A stretch of DNA of 64,000 nucleotides, taken from positions 5,724,001 through 5,788,000 of the forward strand of contig JAQISU010000057.1 in the NCBI GenBank assembly GCA_029339505.1, in the 5' to 3' direction. This document shows, one piece after another, positions 41,036 through 51,643 of this stretch. The notes below the pieces were generated by a model. The model worked only from the letters and a program-made list of their open reading frames with translations, was not told where the DNA came from and searched no databases. The DNA is from Unio delphinus. Its lineage: Eukaryota > Mollusca > Bivalvia > Unionida > Unionidae. Within the stretch, counting starts at the first letter, position 1. The number at the start of each line of letters is the position of its first letter. A program made the position numbers and the translations under genes.

Positions 41036-41605
41036 CTCATTAACAATTTTTCATTTGTAATCAATACTACTAAAATCAGCTTATTTTTTACTATTAGGAG
41101 GTGGTCTAGAATCGAGCTTTTTACATACTACTTCATAAAAGTCTTTGAAAAGTGGTTCATAACCTAGATTGATACCAATAATTTTTTCCCTATAGAAGGT
41201 TCTAAAAGTAGATCAGAGATTTTCTTAAAAAGTAGTCCAGAACCTAAATTTATGCTCTTATTTTTTACTATATAAGGTGCTAAAGTAAATCAGAGGCTTC
41301 TATCAAAAGTGATCCATAACCGGGCTTTTTACTATTTTTCATTTGACAATTGTAGAAGCCTCCATAATGACAGAGTCATCATCAATCTGATACTAAATTG
41401 ATACCCCTAAAGAATTCTTTTTTAAAGTGTTATTTTGCTAATCTGAGACTAAATGGTTCAGGGTTGTAGAAGCCTTCATTTGTCAATCTAACACTTAACT
41501 TATTTTTGCTAAAATCAGCCTAATTTTTCCCTATAGGAGGTATTAAAAAGTAAATCTAAGGCTTCTATCAAAAGTGGTCCAGAACCGGGCTTTTTACATA
41601 CTACT
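41036..41605 (-). repeat. Subterminal repeats, right end
   Basis: Reverse complement of 26401-26970 with the same terminal and internal repeats, ending ...ACATACTACT at the ACAGC duplication. No gene visible. Confidence 0.7.
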
Positions 41606-42856
41606 ACAGCCGAGCTGCATGTCTTAACGGGAGAGCTACCCCTACACTTGAGACGGCAAGAGCTCCTTCTAAAATATGCAGCACGACTGTCCACCCACCC
41701 CGCAACACACCCCACCCTCCTGGCCATAAATAAAACCAACATCCCAATCAGGAAAAGCTTGAAACAAAAACTACCCATGGGAAAACAATATCATCTATTA
41801 AAAACAATAATACCAGTAGAACTAATCCCTCTAGAAAATAACGTAGTGTACGAACACGAACCTTGGAACAACGTACAATCTAAAGTCAACACCTCCCTCA
41901 CAAAAAAAGGCAGTAAACAAAATCAAGAACACAATCTCAAAATAGAAGCCTTAAACATTATAAATACTCAATACCAACAATATACCAAAATATATACGGA
42001 TGGATAAAAAATTACTAACCCATACAGAACAGCTGCTGCAATGGTCATACCAGAGCTTAACATACAAATAGGCAGACGTCTCCCAGACTACTGCTCTATT
42101 TACACAGCTGAATTCTGGTCCATCCTCAAATCATTACAATGGATTGAAGAATTCAAACCTAATAAGACAGTAATTATTAGTGACTCGCTTAGCGTCCTAT
42201 CTTCAATTCAAACAAATACCACCAAATGCAGGGAAGATTTTCTCAATCAAATAAACGCCAAACTAAAACAACTAAATACCGGAAATACTATTGTAGAGTT
42301 CATGTGGATACCATCCCACATCGAAATTAAGGGTAACGAAATGGCCGACAAACTGGCTAAGGAAAAACTATACGAACCGAATTTCGAGCCACTGCACTAT
42401 AGCACAACCGAACTCTACAGTATAATAAACACTCAAATAGATATAAAATGGCAACATGATTGGGACAATAGTACAAAAGGGAGAGTGTTGTACACTACTG
42501 TTAAAGAAGTCAACAGGCACAAAAAACCGCCCAAGGGCTCACCTAAAGAACAGACAATCATCAATAGGATAACTTTAGGAAAAACCAAGCTGGCCAACAG
42601 CATGGGAAAATATATAGGACCCTTTCCTCATAATATAAACTGCTACAATTGCAATACCCCGGAAGATCTACATCATATCTTCAACAATTGTAGTAAAACC
42701 AAAAAAGAAAGGGACAAATTTAGATCACAGCAACAGAATATAAAAGCCCCATATACATACCCAGAAATCATACAAAATACCAATCCCAACATTTTAATGA
42801 CACACAAGAATATGTTGGAATTTCTACAAAACATAGGAAAAATAGGGAATATCTAA
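41606..42856 (+). pseudogene. LINE3 ORF2, 3' part (RT thumb/connection, RNase H, Cys module)
   Basis: It continues ORF2 after the palindromic element. The first five bases repeat ACAGC. A TAA at 42005-42007 replaces the Ser codon of the RNase H DGSK motif found in other copies. Downstream it has AEFWSI, SDSLSVL, WIPSHIEIKGNEMAD and CYNCNTPEDLHHIFNNC. Ends at 42856. Confidence 0.85.
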
Positions 42857-44302
42857 ATTATCCAATCAAATCCTAACCCCAACAAACAACAAAACAGGAC
42901 CCTAATGCTTACATATAATACATTAAAAAAAGCCCCTTTAGGACAGGGAAACAAGAAACGGCCAGGACCGGGGTGTGGAAACTGGGTCTAACAAGGGATA
43001 CCTTTGACGTGTCGCTTAACGGCCCCGGATACTTCCGGCAGAGGTCCCTTGTTATTGCCTGGCCGCCGCGCCTCACGGACCGGCCGTGGGGAGGTGACTG
43101 GGTGTGGAAATGGACAATCCTTGACGTGTCGCTTAACGGCCCGGGACATTTCCCGCAGGGACCCATTGCTACTACCTAGTAACCGAACCACACACCTGAA
43201 CTAAATCAAGGGGCCAAAACAAATATGGAAATAGGGTCACAATAAAACTAAAAGGGGAATCAAGAGCTACAACACTAACAGGTCATAAAAAACATAATTA
43301 AAATACCCAATAAATAACATCTCAAGAAATAACAAGATGACGCAAAATAAAAAACATCATAGGCAGTAAGGATGTAGGTCAACACTCTACTCTCCCTTCT
43401 TTCTACTCTAGACACTTTCTCATTAGGAGTACAACCAAGTGTACAGTGTTAAAAACATACGTATCAATCACTCAAAAAGCTTAATTAGAACCAACAGGTG
43501 CACCGAGACCGGAGCAACATAACCAGGCAGAGAAATATGATAGAGACCCCAAATTAAGAACATATAAGGTAGTCTAAAAGTCCAAAGACTATCAGGTCCA
43601 GCGATACAAGGTCGCACACCAAATAGAAAAAGGAAGAACTTAATATAGGTCCAGCAAAACTAGAACATATAAGGTAGTCAAAAGCCCAAGACTACCAGGC
43701 CCAGCAGCACAAGGCTGCAAAGCTAACTAAATAACCTAAGAAATATGGCTTAATTAGAACCCCAAATAGTATACATAAGGTGGTCAAAATCCAGATCATC
43801 AGACACAGCAACACAAGGTTGCACATAAAAAATATTAGGAAAACAACTACACATAAATACACACCGAGCACCTCACATTATAAAACACTGTTACATAAAC
43901 GTTGTACACTCAAAAACAGCACAGAGTATATAAATAGGGATAGGATACGTCCAAAGAAGCAGCCCCTGCCAGGCACTTCGCCTCGCCCACTAAACAGCCG
44001 CAGCAACTACACGTGCTTAACACGTCCTGAACGACCAAACAGAAACAGAATGAATTAATATGAGTGTGTGCTGGAACTATTCCCACTCATATAGCATGTG
44101 GCCCTACAATCACACAGCAGTAGCTCAATAGTTACTCCGATGTGACGGCCCAAGTAAATAGTGTTCCATGAACACATAAACGCCTGCAGGGTGGCGGCTC
44201 CATTCCCACCCTCAGGATAAAGTAAATAACCGTGCATTGACGGATAAAACAGTGACAAGAGCCTTCGGGACGAATCACTTTAAACAAATAATGTCAGTCA
44301 GT
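42857..44302 (+). other. LINE3 3' UTR with repeated hairpin motifs and type-2 tail
   Basis: No gene. Twin TTGACGTGTCGCTTAACGG units (43006, 43121) are each followed by a different small hairpin (CCGG..CCGG; CGGG..CCCG). Three double-hairpin units follow (43568-43822). A TATATAAATAGGG box lies near 43927, the TATGAGTGTG...CACTCATA stem near 44059, then CGCCTGCAGGGTGG...CCACCCTCAGG, the tail stem and (GTCA)n. Apparent small ORFs on both strands here are not supported. Confidence 0.7.
43561..43825 (+). other. Three covarying double-hairpin units in the LINE3 3' UTR
   Basis: Unit 1: GGTAGTCT (43568) with AGACTATC (43586), then GCGAT-ACAAG-GTCGC (43601-43615). Unit 2: GGTAGTC (43673) with GACTACC (43690), then GCAGC-ACAAG-GCTGC (43704-43718). 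Unit 3: GGTGGTC (43779) with GATCATC, then GCAAC-ACAAG-GTTGC (43808-43822). The second hairpin keeps the loop ACAAG while all stem pairs change together. The same triple recurs in the other LINE 3' UTRs (for example 44850-45120, 49225-49500, 50520-50790, 52340-52605, 59625-59885). Confidence 0.75.
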
Positions 44303-44313
44303 CAGTCTGGCTA

Positions 44314-45601
44314 TGCCCCTGCTATTTGCGGCAAAGGTCCTTTGTCAGTGCCTGGGGGCCGCGCCTCACGGACCGTGCCGAGGGGAGGAGACTGGGTATG
44401 GTGGTGGATAATCCTTGACGTGTCGCTTAACGGCCCCTGCTATTTGCGGCGAGGACCCACTGCCATCACCTGGTACCCAACCCACACACCTGGACTAAAT
44501 CAAGGGGCCATAACAAATATAGAAATAGGGTCACAATAAAAAACAAAAAGGGGGAAATAAGAGTAACAACACAAACAGGTCATTAAAAATAGAAATAAAA
44601 CACCCAATAAATAACATCTCAAGAAATAGCAAAGTGCCATAAGCATCAAAACATCATAGGCAATAAGAACGTAGGTCAACACTCTACTCTATCTCCTACT
44701 TTCTCTTGACACTCTCTCGCTAGGAGTACAACCAAGTGTACAGTGTAACCAACATACTATCAACAACTTAAACACCCAGATAGAACCAACAGGTGCACCG
44801 AGACCGGAACACTATAACCAGATAGAGAAATATGATAGAGACCCCAAATTAGAACATATAAGGTAGTCTAAAAGTCCAAAGACTATCAGGTCCAGCGACA
44901 CAAGGTCGCACACCAAATAGAATAAGGAAGAAATTAATACAGGCCCAGCAAAATTAGAACATATAAGGTAGTCAAAAGTCCAAGACTATCAGGCCCAGCA
45001 GCACAAAGCTGCAAAGTTCACCAAACAACTCAAGAGATATGACTTAACTAGACCCCCAAATAGTGTATATAAGGTGATCAAAGTCCAGATCATTAGACAC
45101 AGCAACACAAGGTTGCATATAAAAAATATTAGGAAAACAACAACATCTAAACACACACTGAGCACCTAACATTACAAAACACTGTTACACAAACGTTGTA
45201 CACTCAAGGAACAGCACAGAGTATATAAATAGGGATAGGATACGTCCAAAGAAGCAGCCCCTGCCAGGCACTTCGCCTCGCCCACTAAACAGCCGCAGCA
45301 ACTACACGTGCTTAACACGTCCTGAACGACCAAACAGAAACAGAATGAATTAATATGAGTGTGTGCTGGAACTATTCCCACTCATATAGCATGTGGCCCT
45401 ACAATCACACAGCAGTAGCTCAATAGTTACTCCGATGTGACGGCCCAAGTAAATAGTGTTCCATGAACACATAAACGCCTGCAGGGTGGCGGCTCCATTC
45501 CCACCCTCAGGATAAAGTAAATAACCGTCCATTGACGGATAAAACAGTGACAAGAGCCTTCGGGACGAATCACTTTAAACAAATAATGTCAGTCAGTCAG
45601 T
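44314..45601 (+). mobile_element. 5'-truncated LINE copy (3' UTR only)
   Basis: It begins CCCCTGCTATTTGCGGC in the 3' UTR directly after target copy 44303-44313 and runs through the hairpin units to the type-2 tail and the next target copy at 45602. No coding sequence. Nearly identical, including the truncation point, to 49988-51030. Confidence 0.8.
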
Positions 45602-45612
45602 CAGTCTGGCTA

Positions 45613-45741
45613 TCCACCCTAAGGGGAGGGAGTGCATACTTCCCCTCCCTGAAGGAACTAAATGGACACCGATATGGTGTCTATAAAAGCTGCACATATG
45701 TCTCTAGTAGACGGTTGCAGCTATAAAACATCCAGGTCAGT
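45613..45741 (+). mobile_element. Type-1 tail fragment (very short B-A or LINE1-type copy)
   Basis: 129 bp between two CAGTCTGGCTATCCAC target copies. It holds only the last two hairpins: GGACACC-GATAT-GGTGTCT (45664-45682) and the CTAGT-loop hairpin (45689-45722), then (GTCA)n. It is the shortest insertion in the stack. Confidence 0.75.
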
Positions 45742-45752
45742 CAGTCTGGCTA

Positions 45753-48588
45753 TCCACGCACTTTATGGAATACAAAAATCTCACTCTAAAATTAAAAGAG
45801 CTGATCAAACAAGCAAAAATGGAAACCTGGCAAGCCTACTGTGGTACACTCAACCACAAAACAAATCCTAAACAAGTATGGGATAAGATTAAAAGGATTA
45901 GAGGTAAAAATACCAATAATACCCCTAAATTAAGCAATACAACCAGTGACAAAGAACAAGCTGACTTATTAGCTCAACACTTTAGTAACATGAACAAAAG
46001 CAGCAACCATACAAAAGAATTTCAATTACATAGAGCCATTGAAGAAAGAGCAAACCCACAAATATTCCAAGGCCTGGGACCTAAGGACTCCCCTTTAAAC
46101 CACAAAATAACTAAATACGAATGGGACCAAGCACTCAAAACAAAAAAAGAAACTTCACCTGGGGAAGATAAAATAGGGTATATAATATATAAGCAATTAC
46201 CACCAAATATAGTTCATATAATAATAAATTTCCTAAATAAAATATGGGACACAGGAAAACTACCAAAAAAATGGAAACATGCGATAGTAATACCCATCTT
46301 AAAATCTAATAAAGACAGCCATGATGTAAACTCTTATAGGCCTATATCTTTAACCAATAACATCTGTAAAATCATGGAAACTATCATCAACAACAGAATC
46401 AAGTCACATCTTACAAAAAAATAACCTCATCTCAGAAAATCAATGTGGATTCAGAAACAAGCGCTCCACTACAGATCAACTTGTAAGACTTGAAACTGCT
46501 ATCAAACTAGCATTTAACTCACAACAAAAACAGAGCAGAAACCTCATTGCGGTTTTTCTCGATCTCGAGAAAGCATTCGATCTAGTATGGACCAAAGGCC
46601 TTAAAGCCAAATTAAATAACTACGGCATTACTGGACGGATGTTTAACTTTATCCAAGATTTCTTAACAAACCGCACAATTACAACTAGGGTAGGGGCAAC
46701 TTACTCTGAGAAACACTCCCTTGAAAACGGAACTCCACAAGGAAGTGTACTCAGCCCCACCCTCTTTAACATAATGATAAATGACCTAGATAAAAATTTG
46801 GCAACTACCAAAGTTGAATTGTCACAATTTGCTGACGATGGTGGCCTATGGAGAGCAGGAAACCCCTCCAACCACAAAAACATCTCTGAAATTCAAACCA
46901 GCCTTAATAATATTGGAAACTGGGCTAATCAATGGGGATTCAAACTATCGCACCAAAAAACGGTAGCCGTACTGTTCACCCCATATAGACGAAACATAAA
47001 ATATCCTAAATTAACAATTCAGGATCAGGAAATAAAATTTGTTAAAGTAGCAAAATTTCTGGGTATGTACTATGACCAACATCTCACATGGGCATACCAC
47101 ATAGAGGACTTAGTTAATAGATGTAGCCGGGACCTAAATTTAATAAAAAGCCTTAAAGGCACACATTGGGGTGCTGACCAAGAAACATCTCTAAAATTAT
47201 ATAGAGCCCTGGTAAGATCTAAATTAGATTATGGATGCCAAGTTTACTCATCGGCCTCCTTAACACAACTTAAAAAATTAGATCAAATACAAAGAGCGGC
47301 ACTATTAAAGTGTACCGGAGCTCTAAAAACAACATCGACAGCCGAGCTGTATGTCTTAACGGGAGAGTTACCCCTACACTTGAGACGGCAAGAGCTCCTT
47401 CTAAAATATGCAGCATGGCTGTCCACCCACCCCAAAACACACCCCACCCTCCTGGCCATAAATAAAACCAACATCCCAATCAGGAAAAGCTTGAAACAAA
47501 AACTACCCATGGGAAAACAATATCATCTATTAAAAACAATATTACCAGTAGAACTAATCCCTCTAGAAAATAACGTAGTGTACGAACACGAACCTTGGAA
47601 CAACGTACAATCTAAAGTCAACACCTCCCTCACAAAAAAAGGCAGTAAACAAAATCAAGAACACAATCTCAAAATAGAAGCCTTAAACATTATAAATACT
47701 CAATACCAACAATATACCAAAATATATACGGATGGATCAAAAATTACTAACCCATACAGAACAGCTGCTGCAATGGTCATACCAGAGCTTAAAGTACAAA
47801 TAGGCAGACGTCTCCCAGACTACTGCTCTATTTACACAGCTGAATTCTGGTCCATCCTCAAATCATTACAGTGGATTGAAGAATTCAAACCTAATAAGAC
47901 AGTAATTATTAGTAACTCGCTTAGCGTCCTATCTTCAATTCAAACAAATACCACCAAATGCAGGGAAGATTTTCTCAATCAAATAAACGCCAAACTAAAA
48001 CAACTAAATACCGGAAATACTATTGTAGAGTTCATGTGGATACCATCCCACATCGAAATTAAGGGCAACGAAATGGTCGACAAACTGGCTAAGGAAAAAC
48101 TATACGAACCGAATTTCGAGCCACTGCACTATAGCACAACCGAACTCTACAGTATAATAAACACTCAAATAGATATAAAATGGCAACATGATTGGGACAA
48201 TAGTACAAAAGGGAGAGTGTTGTACACTACTGTTAAAGAAGTCAACAGGCACAAAAAACCGCCCAAGGGCTCACCTAAAGAACAGACAATCATCAATAGG
48301 ATAACTTTAGGAAAAACCAAGCTGGCCAACAGCATGGGAAAATATATAGGACCCTTTCCTCATAATATAAACTGCTACAATTGTAATACCCCGGAAGATC
48401 TACATCATATCTTCAACAATTGTAGTAAAACCAAAAAAGAAAGGGACAAATTTAGATCACAACAACAGAATATAAAAGCCCCATATACATACCCAGAAAT
48501 TATACAAGATACGAATCCTAACATATTAGCTACACACAGAAACATGTTAGAATTTCTCCAAAACATAAAAAAGATAGGGAGTATATAA
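45753..48588 (+). pseudogene. LINE ORF2 remnant (RT-RNase H), frameshift and RNase H Asp-to-Asn
   Basis: The frame is open to 46424 and then shifts at an A7 run (46418-46424) that has one A more than the equivalent site in LINE4. It continues to 48588 with FLDLEKAFDLVW, QFADDGG and IYTDGSK. The RNase H motif SDSLSVL reads SNSLSVL here (codon 47914-47916 AAC), removing a conserved catalytic Asp. GNEMAD is GNEMVD. The copy is inactive. Confidence 0.85.
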
Positions 48589-49976
48589 ATATCCAAACTA
48601 ACCACTATTAAACAACAAAAAGACCCCTGATAGGCACCTATAATACATACCACCAGCCACTTTAGGACAGGAAAACAAGAAACGGTCAGGCCTGGGGCGT
48701 GGAAACTGGGTGGGACAAGGGATACCTTTGACGTGTCGCTTAACGGCCCCTGCTATTTGCGGCAAAGGCCCCTTGTCATGCCTGGGAGCCGCGTCTCACG
48801 GGCCGCACCGTGGGGAGGTCTCTGGGTGTGACAGTGGATCATCCTTGACGTGTCGCTTAACGGCCCCTGCTATTTGCGGCAAGGACCCACTGCTATAACC
48901 TGGTTGCCAACCCACAAACCTGAACTAAATCAAGGGGCCATAATAATATATAAATAGGGTCATGAAAACAAAGTACCCCATAAATAACATCCCAAGTTAG
49001 TAGCAGGGGGACATAAGATACAAAGCGTAGTAGGCAGTAGGGACATAGGTTAAAGCACCACCTCTATTACCACCTTTCTCAATCCACTTTCTATCTAGAA
49101 GTACAACCAAGTGTACAGTGTTAAAACATACATATCAACCAATAAAAAAAAACCTAGGTAGAAACAACCAGTGCACCGAGACCGATGCGCCATAACTAGG
49201 TAATGACAACAGATAGTAACCCCAAATTAGCACATATAAGGTAGTCTATAAGCCCAAAGACTATCAGGTCCAGCGACACAAGGTCGCAAACCAAATAGTA
49301 TATTGAAGAAATTGCATAGGCCCTAAAAACAATTAGAACATATAAGGTAGTCAAACGTCCAAGACTATCAGGCCCAGCAGCACAAGGCTGCAATACTAAC
49401 TAAAATAACTCAGGAAATAAGGCTCAATTAGAACCCCAAATAGTGTACATAAGGTGATCAAAATCCAGATCATCAGACACAGCAACACAAGGTTGCACAT
49501 AAAAAATATTAGGAAAACAACTACACATAAATACACACCGAGCACCTCACATTATAAAACACTGTTACATAAACGTTGTACACTCAAAAACAGCACAGAG
49601 TATATAAATAGGGATAGGATACGTCCAAAGAAGCAGCCCCTGCCAGGCACTTCGCCTCGCCCACTAAACAGCCGCAGCAACTACACGTGCTTAACACGTC
49701 CTGAACAACCAAACAGAAACAGAATGAATTAATATGAGTGTGTGCTGGAACTATTCCCACTCATATAGCATGTGGCCCTACAATCACACAGCAGTAGCTC
49801 AATAGTTACTCCGATGTGACGGCCCAAGTAAATAGTGTTCCATGAACACATAAACGCCTGCAGGGTGGCGGCTCCATTCCCACCCTCAGGATAAAGTAAA
49901 TAACCGTCCATTGACGGATAAAACAGTGACAAGAGCCTTCGGGACGAATCACTTTAAACAAATAATGTCAGTCAGT
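45753..49976 (+). mobile_element. LINE3-type copy, 5'-truncated within ORF2
   Basis: It starts inside the region between endonuclease and RT after target copy 45742-45752 and ends with a type-2 tail and target copy 49977-49987. The 3' UTR (48589-49976) has the twin GTGTCGCTTAACGG units (about 48732, 48847) and three double-hairpin units. No gene lies in the 3' UTR. Confidence 0.8.
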
Positions 49977-49987
49977 CAGTCTGGCTA

Positions 49988-51030
49988 TGCCCCTGCTATT
50001 TGCGGCAAAGGTCCTTTGTCAGTGCCTGGGGGCCGCGCCTCACTGACCGTGCCGAGGGGAGGAGACTGGGTATGGTGGTGGATAATCCTTGACGTGTCGC
50101 TTAACGGCCCCTGCTATTTGCGGCGAGGACCCACTGCCATCACCTGGTACCCAACCCACACACCTGGACTAAATCAAGGGGCCATAACAAATATAGAAAT
50201 AGGGTCACAATAAAAACAAAAAGGGGGAAATAAGAGTAACAACACAAACAGGTCATTAAAAATAGAAATAAAATACCCAATAAATAACATCTCAAGAAAT
50301 AGCAAAGTGCCATAAGCATCAAAACATCATAGGCAATAAGAACGTAGGTCAACACTCTACTCTATCTCCTACTTTCTCTTGACACTCTCTCGCTAGGAGT
50401 ACAACCAAGTGTACAGTGTAACCAACATACTATCAACAACTCAAACACCCAGATAGAACCAACAGGTGCACCGAGACCGGAACACTATAACCAGATAGAG
50501 AAATATGATAGAGACCCCAAATTAGAACATATAAGGTAGTCTAAAAGTCCAAAGACTATCAGGTCCAGCGACACAAGGTCGCACACCAAATAGAATAAGG
50601 AAGAAATTAATACAGGCCCAGCAAAATTAGAACATATAAGGTAGTCAAAAGTCCAAGACTATCAGGCCCAGCAGCACAAAGCTGCAAAGTTCACCAAACA
50701 ACTCAAGAGATATGACTTAACTAGACCCCCAAATAGTGTATATAAGGTGATCAAAGTCCAGATCATTAGACACAGCAACACAAGGTTGCATATAAAAAAT
50801 ATTAGGAAAACAACAACATCTAAACACACACTGAGCACCTAACATTACAAAACACTGTTACACAAACGTTGTACACTCAAGGAACAGCACAGAGTATATA
50901 AATAGGGATAGGATACGTCCAAAGAAGCAGCCCCTGCCAGGCACTTCGCCTCGCCCACTAAACAGCCGCAGCAACTACACGTGCTTAACACGTCCTGAAC
51001 GACCAAACAGAAACAGAATGAATTAATATG
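49988..51030 (+). mobile_element. 5'-truncated LINE 3' UTR fragment, near-duplicate of 44314-45360
   Basis: Same start point and almost the same sequence as the unit at 44314. It breaks off at ...GAATTAATATGA (about 51030) where the tail stem should follow, and joins ORF2 sequence there. No gene. Confidence 0.75.
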
Positions 51031-51643
51031 AATCAAATAAACGCCAAACTAAAACAACTAAATACCGGAAATACTATTGTAGAGTTCATGTGGATACCAT
51101 CCCACATCGAAATTAAGGGTAACGAAATGGCCGACAAACTGGCTAAGGAAAAACTTTACGAAACCGAATTTCGAGCCACTGCACTATAGCACAACCGAAC
51201 TCTACAGTATAATAAACACACAAATAGATATAAAATGGCAACATGATTGGGACAATAGTACAAAAGGGAGAGTGTTGTACACTACTGTTAAGGAAGTCAA
51301 TAGGCACAAAAAACCGCCCAAGGGCTCACCTAAAGAACAGACAATTATCAATAGGATAACTTTAGGAAAAACCAAGCTGGCCAACAGCATGGGAAAATAC
51401 ATAGGACCCTTTCCTCATAATATTAACTGCTACAATTGCAATACCCCGGAAGATCTACATCATATCTTCAACAATTGTAGTAAAACCAAAAAAGAAAGGG
51501 ACAAATTTAGATCACAACAACAGAATATAAAAGCCCCATATACATACCCAGAAATTATACAAAATAACAATCCCAACATTCTAATGACACACAAGAATAT
51601 GTTGGAATTTCTACAAAAGATAGGGAAAATAGGGAATATCTAA
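51031..51643 (+). pseudogene. Fragment of LINE ORF2 (RNase H end and Cys module)
   Basis: It contains WIPSHIEIKGNEMAD and CYNCNTPEDLHHIFNNC. One extra base near 51172 (ACGAAACCGAATT where LINE3 has ACGAACCGAATT) shifts the frame. Confidence 0.8.

Larger units (their letters stand above)
26401..41605. mobile_element. Giant palindromic element encoding family-B DNA polymerase (15.2 kb)
   Basis: Two arms, 26401-33993 and 34028-41605, are inverted copies around a 34-bp asymmetric loop. Coordinates mirror with sum 68006 outside and 68021 inside a single 15-bp indel. The termini read AGTAGTATGT...ACATACTACT, flanked by ACAGC duplicated. Each arm encodes a zinc-ribbon-like protein, the polymerase and four further proteins; all protein pairs are identical except one that differs by five residues. 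No integrase, transposase, capsid, ATPase or protease is present. Flanking LINE coding sequence is contiguous across it, which argues against a library-made palindrome. Confidence 0.9.
34028..41605 (-). repeat. Right arm of the palindrome
   Basis: 7,578 bp, the inverted counterpart of 26401-33993. Subterminal repeats mirror to 41036-41605, the small palindrome cluster to about 36190-36271 and the TATA hairpins to about 34281-34630. Confidence 0.9.
21464..44302 (+). mobile_element. LINE3: near full-length I-superfamily LINE, interrupted by the palindromic PolB element
   Basis: It starts after target copy 21453-21463 and has a 5' UTR, ORF1 with zinc knuckles, overlapping ORF2, a 3' UTR with structured repeats and a type-2 tail ending in (GTCA)n at 44302. 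Without the 15.2-kb insertion it is about 7.6 kb. Several stops and frameshifts make it a dead copy. It is the only unit in the window with both ORFs. Confidence 0.85.

Noticed and set aside
26401..41605. Palindrome as a sequencing or library artefact
   Set aside because: An adapter-missing or fold-back artefact would also invert the flanking LINE. Here the LINE ORF2 continues in the same orientation on the other side with a clean ACAGC duplication, and the arms end at the same terminal base. The unequal 15-bp unit and unique loop also argue for a real structure, though raw reads were not available.
42909..43204. Overlapping small ORFs on both strands in the LINE 3' UTR (also 51640-51989)
   Set aside because: They overlap the GC-rich twin hairpin units; open frames on several strands at once reflect local composition, and no domain or conserved start is seen.
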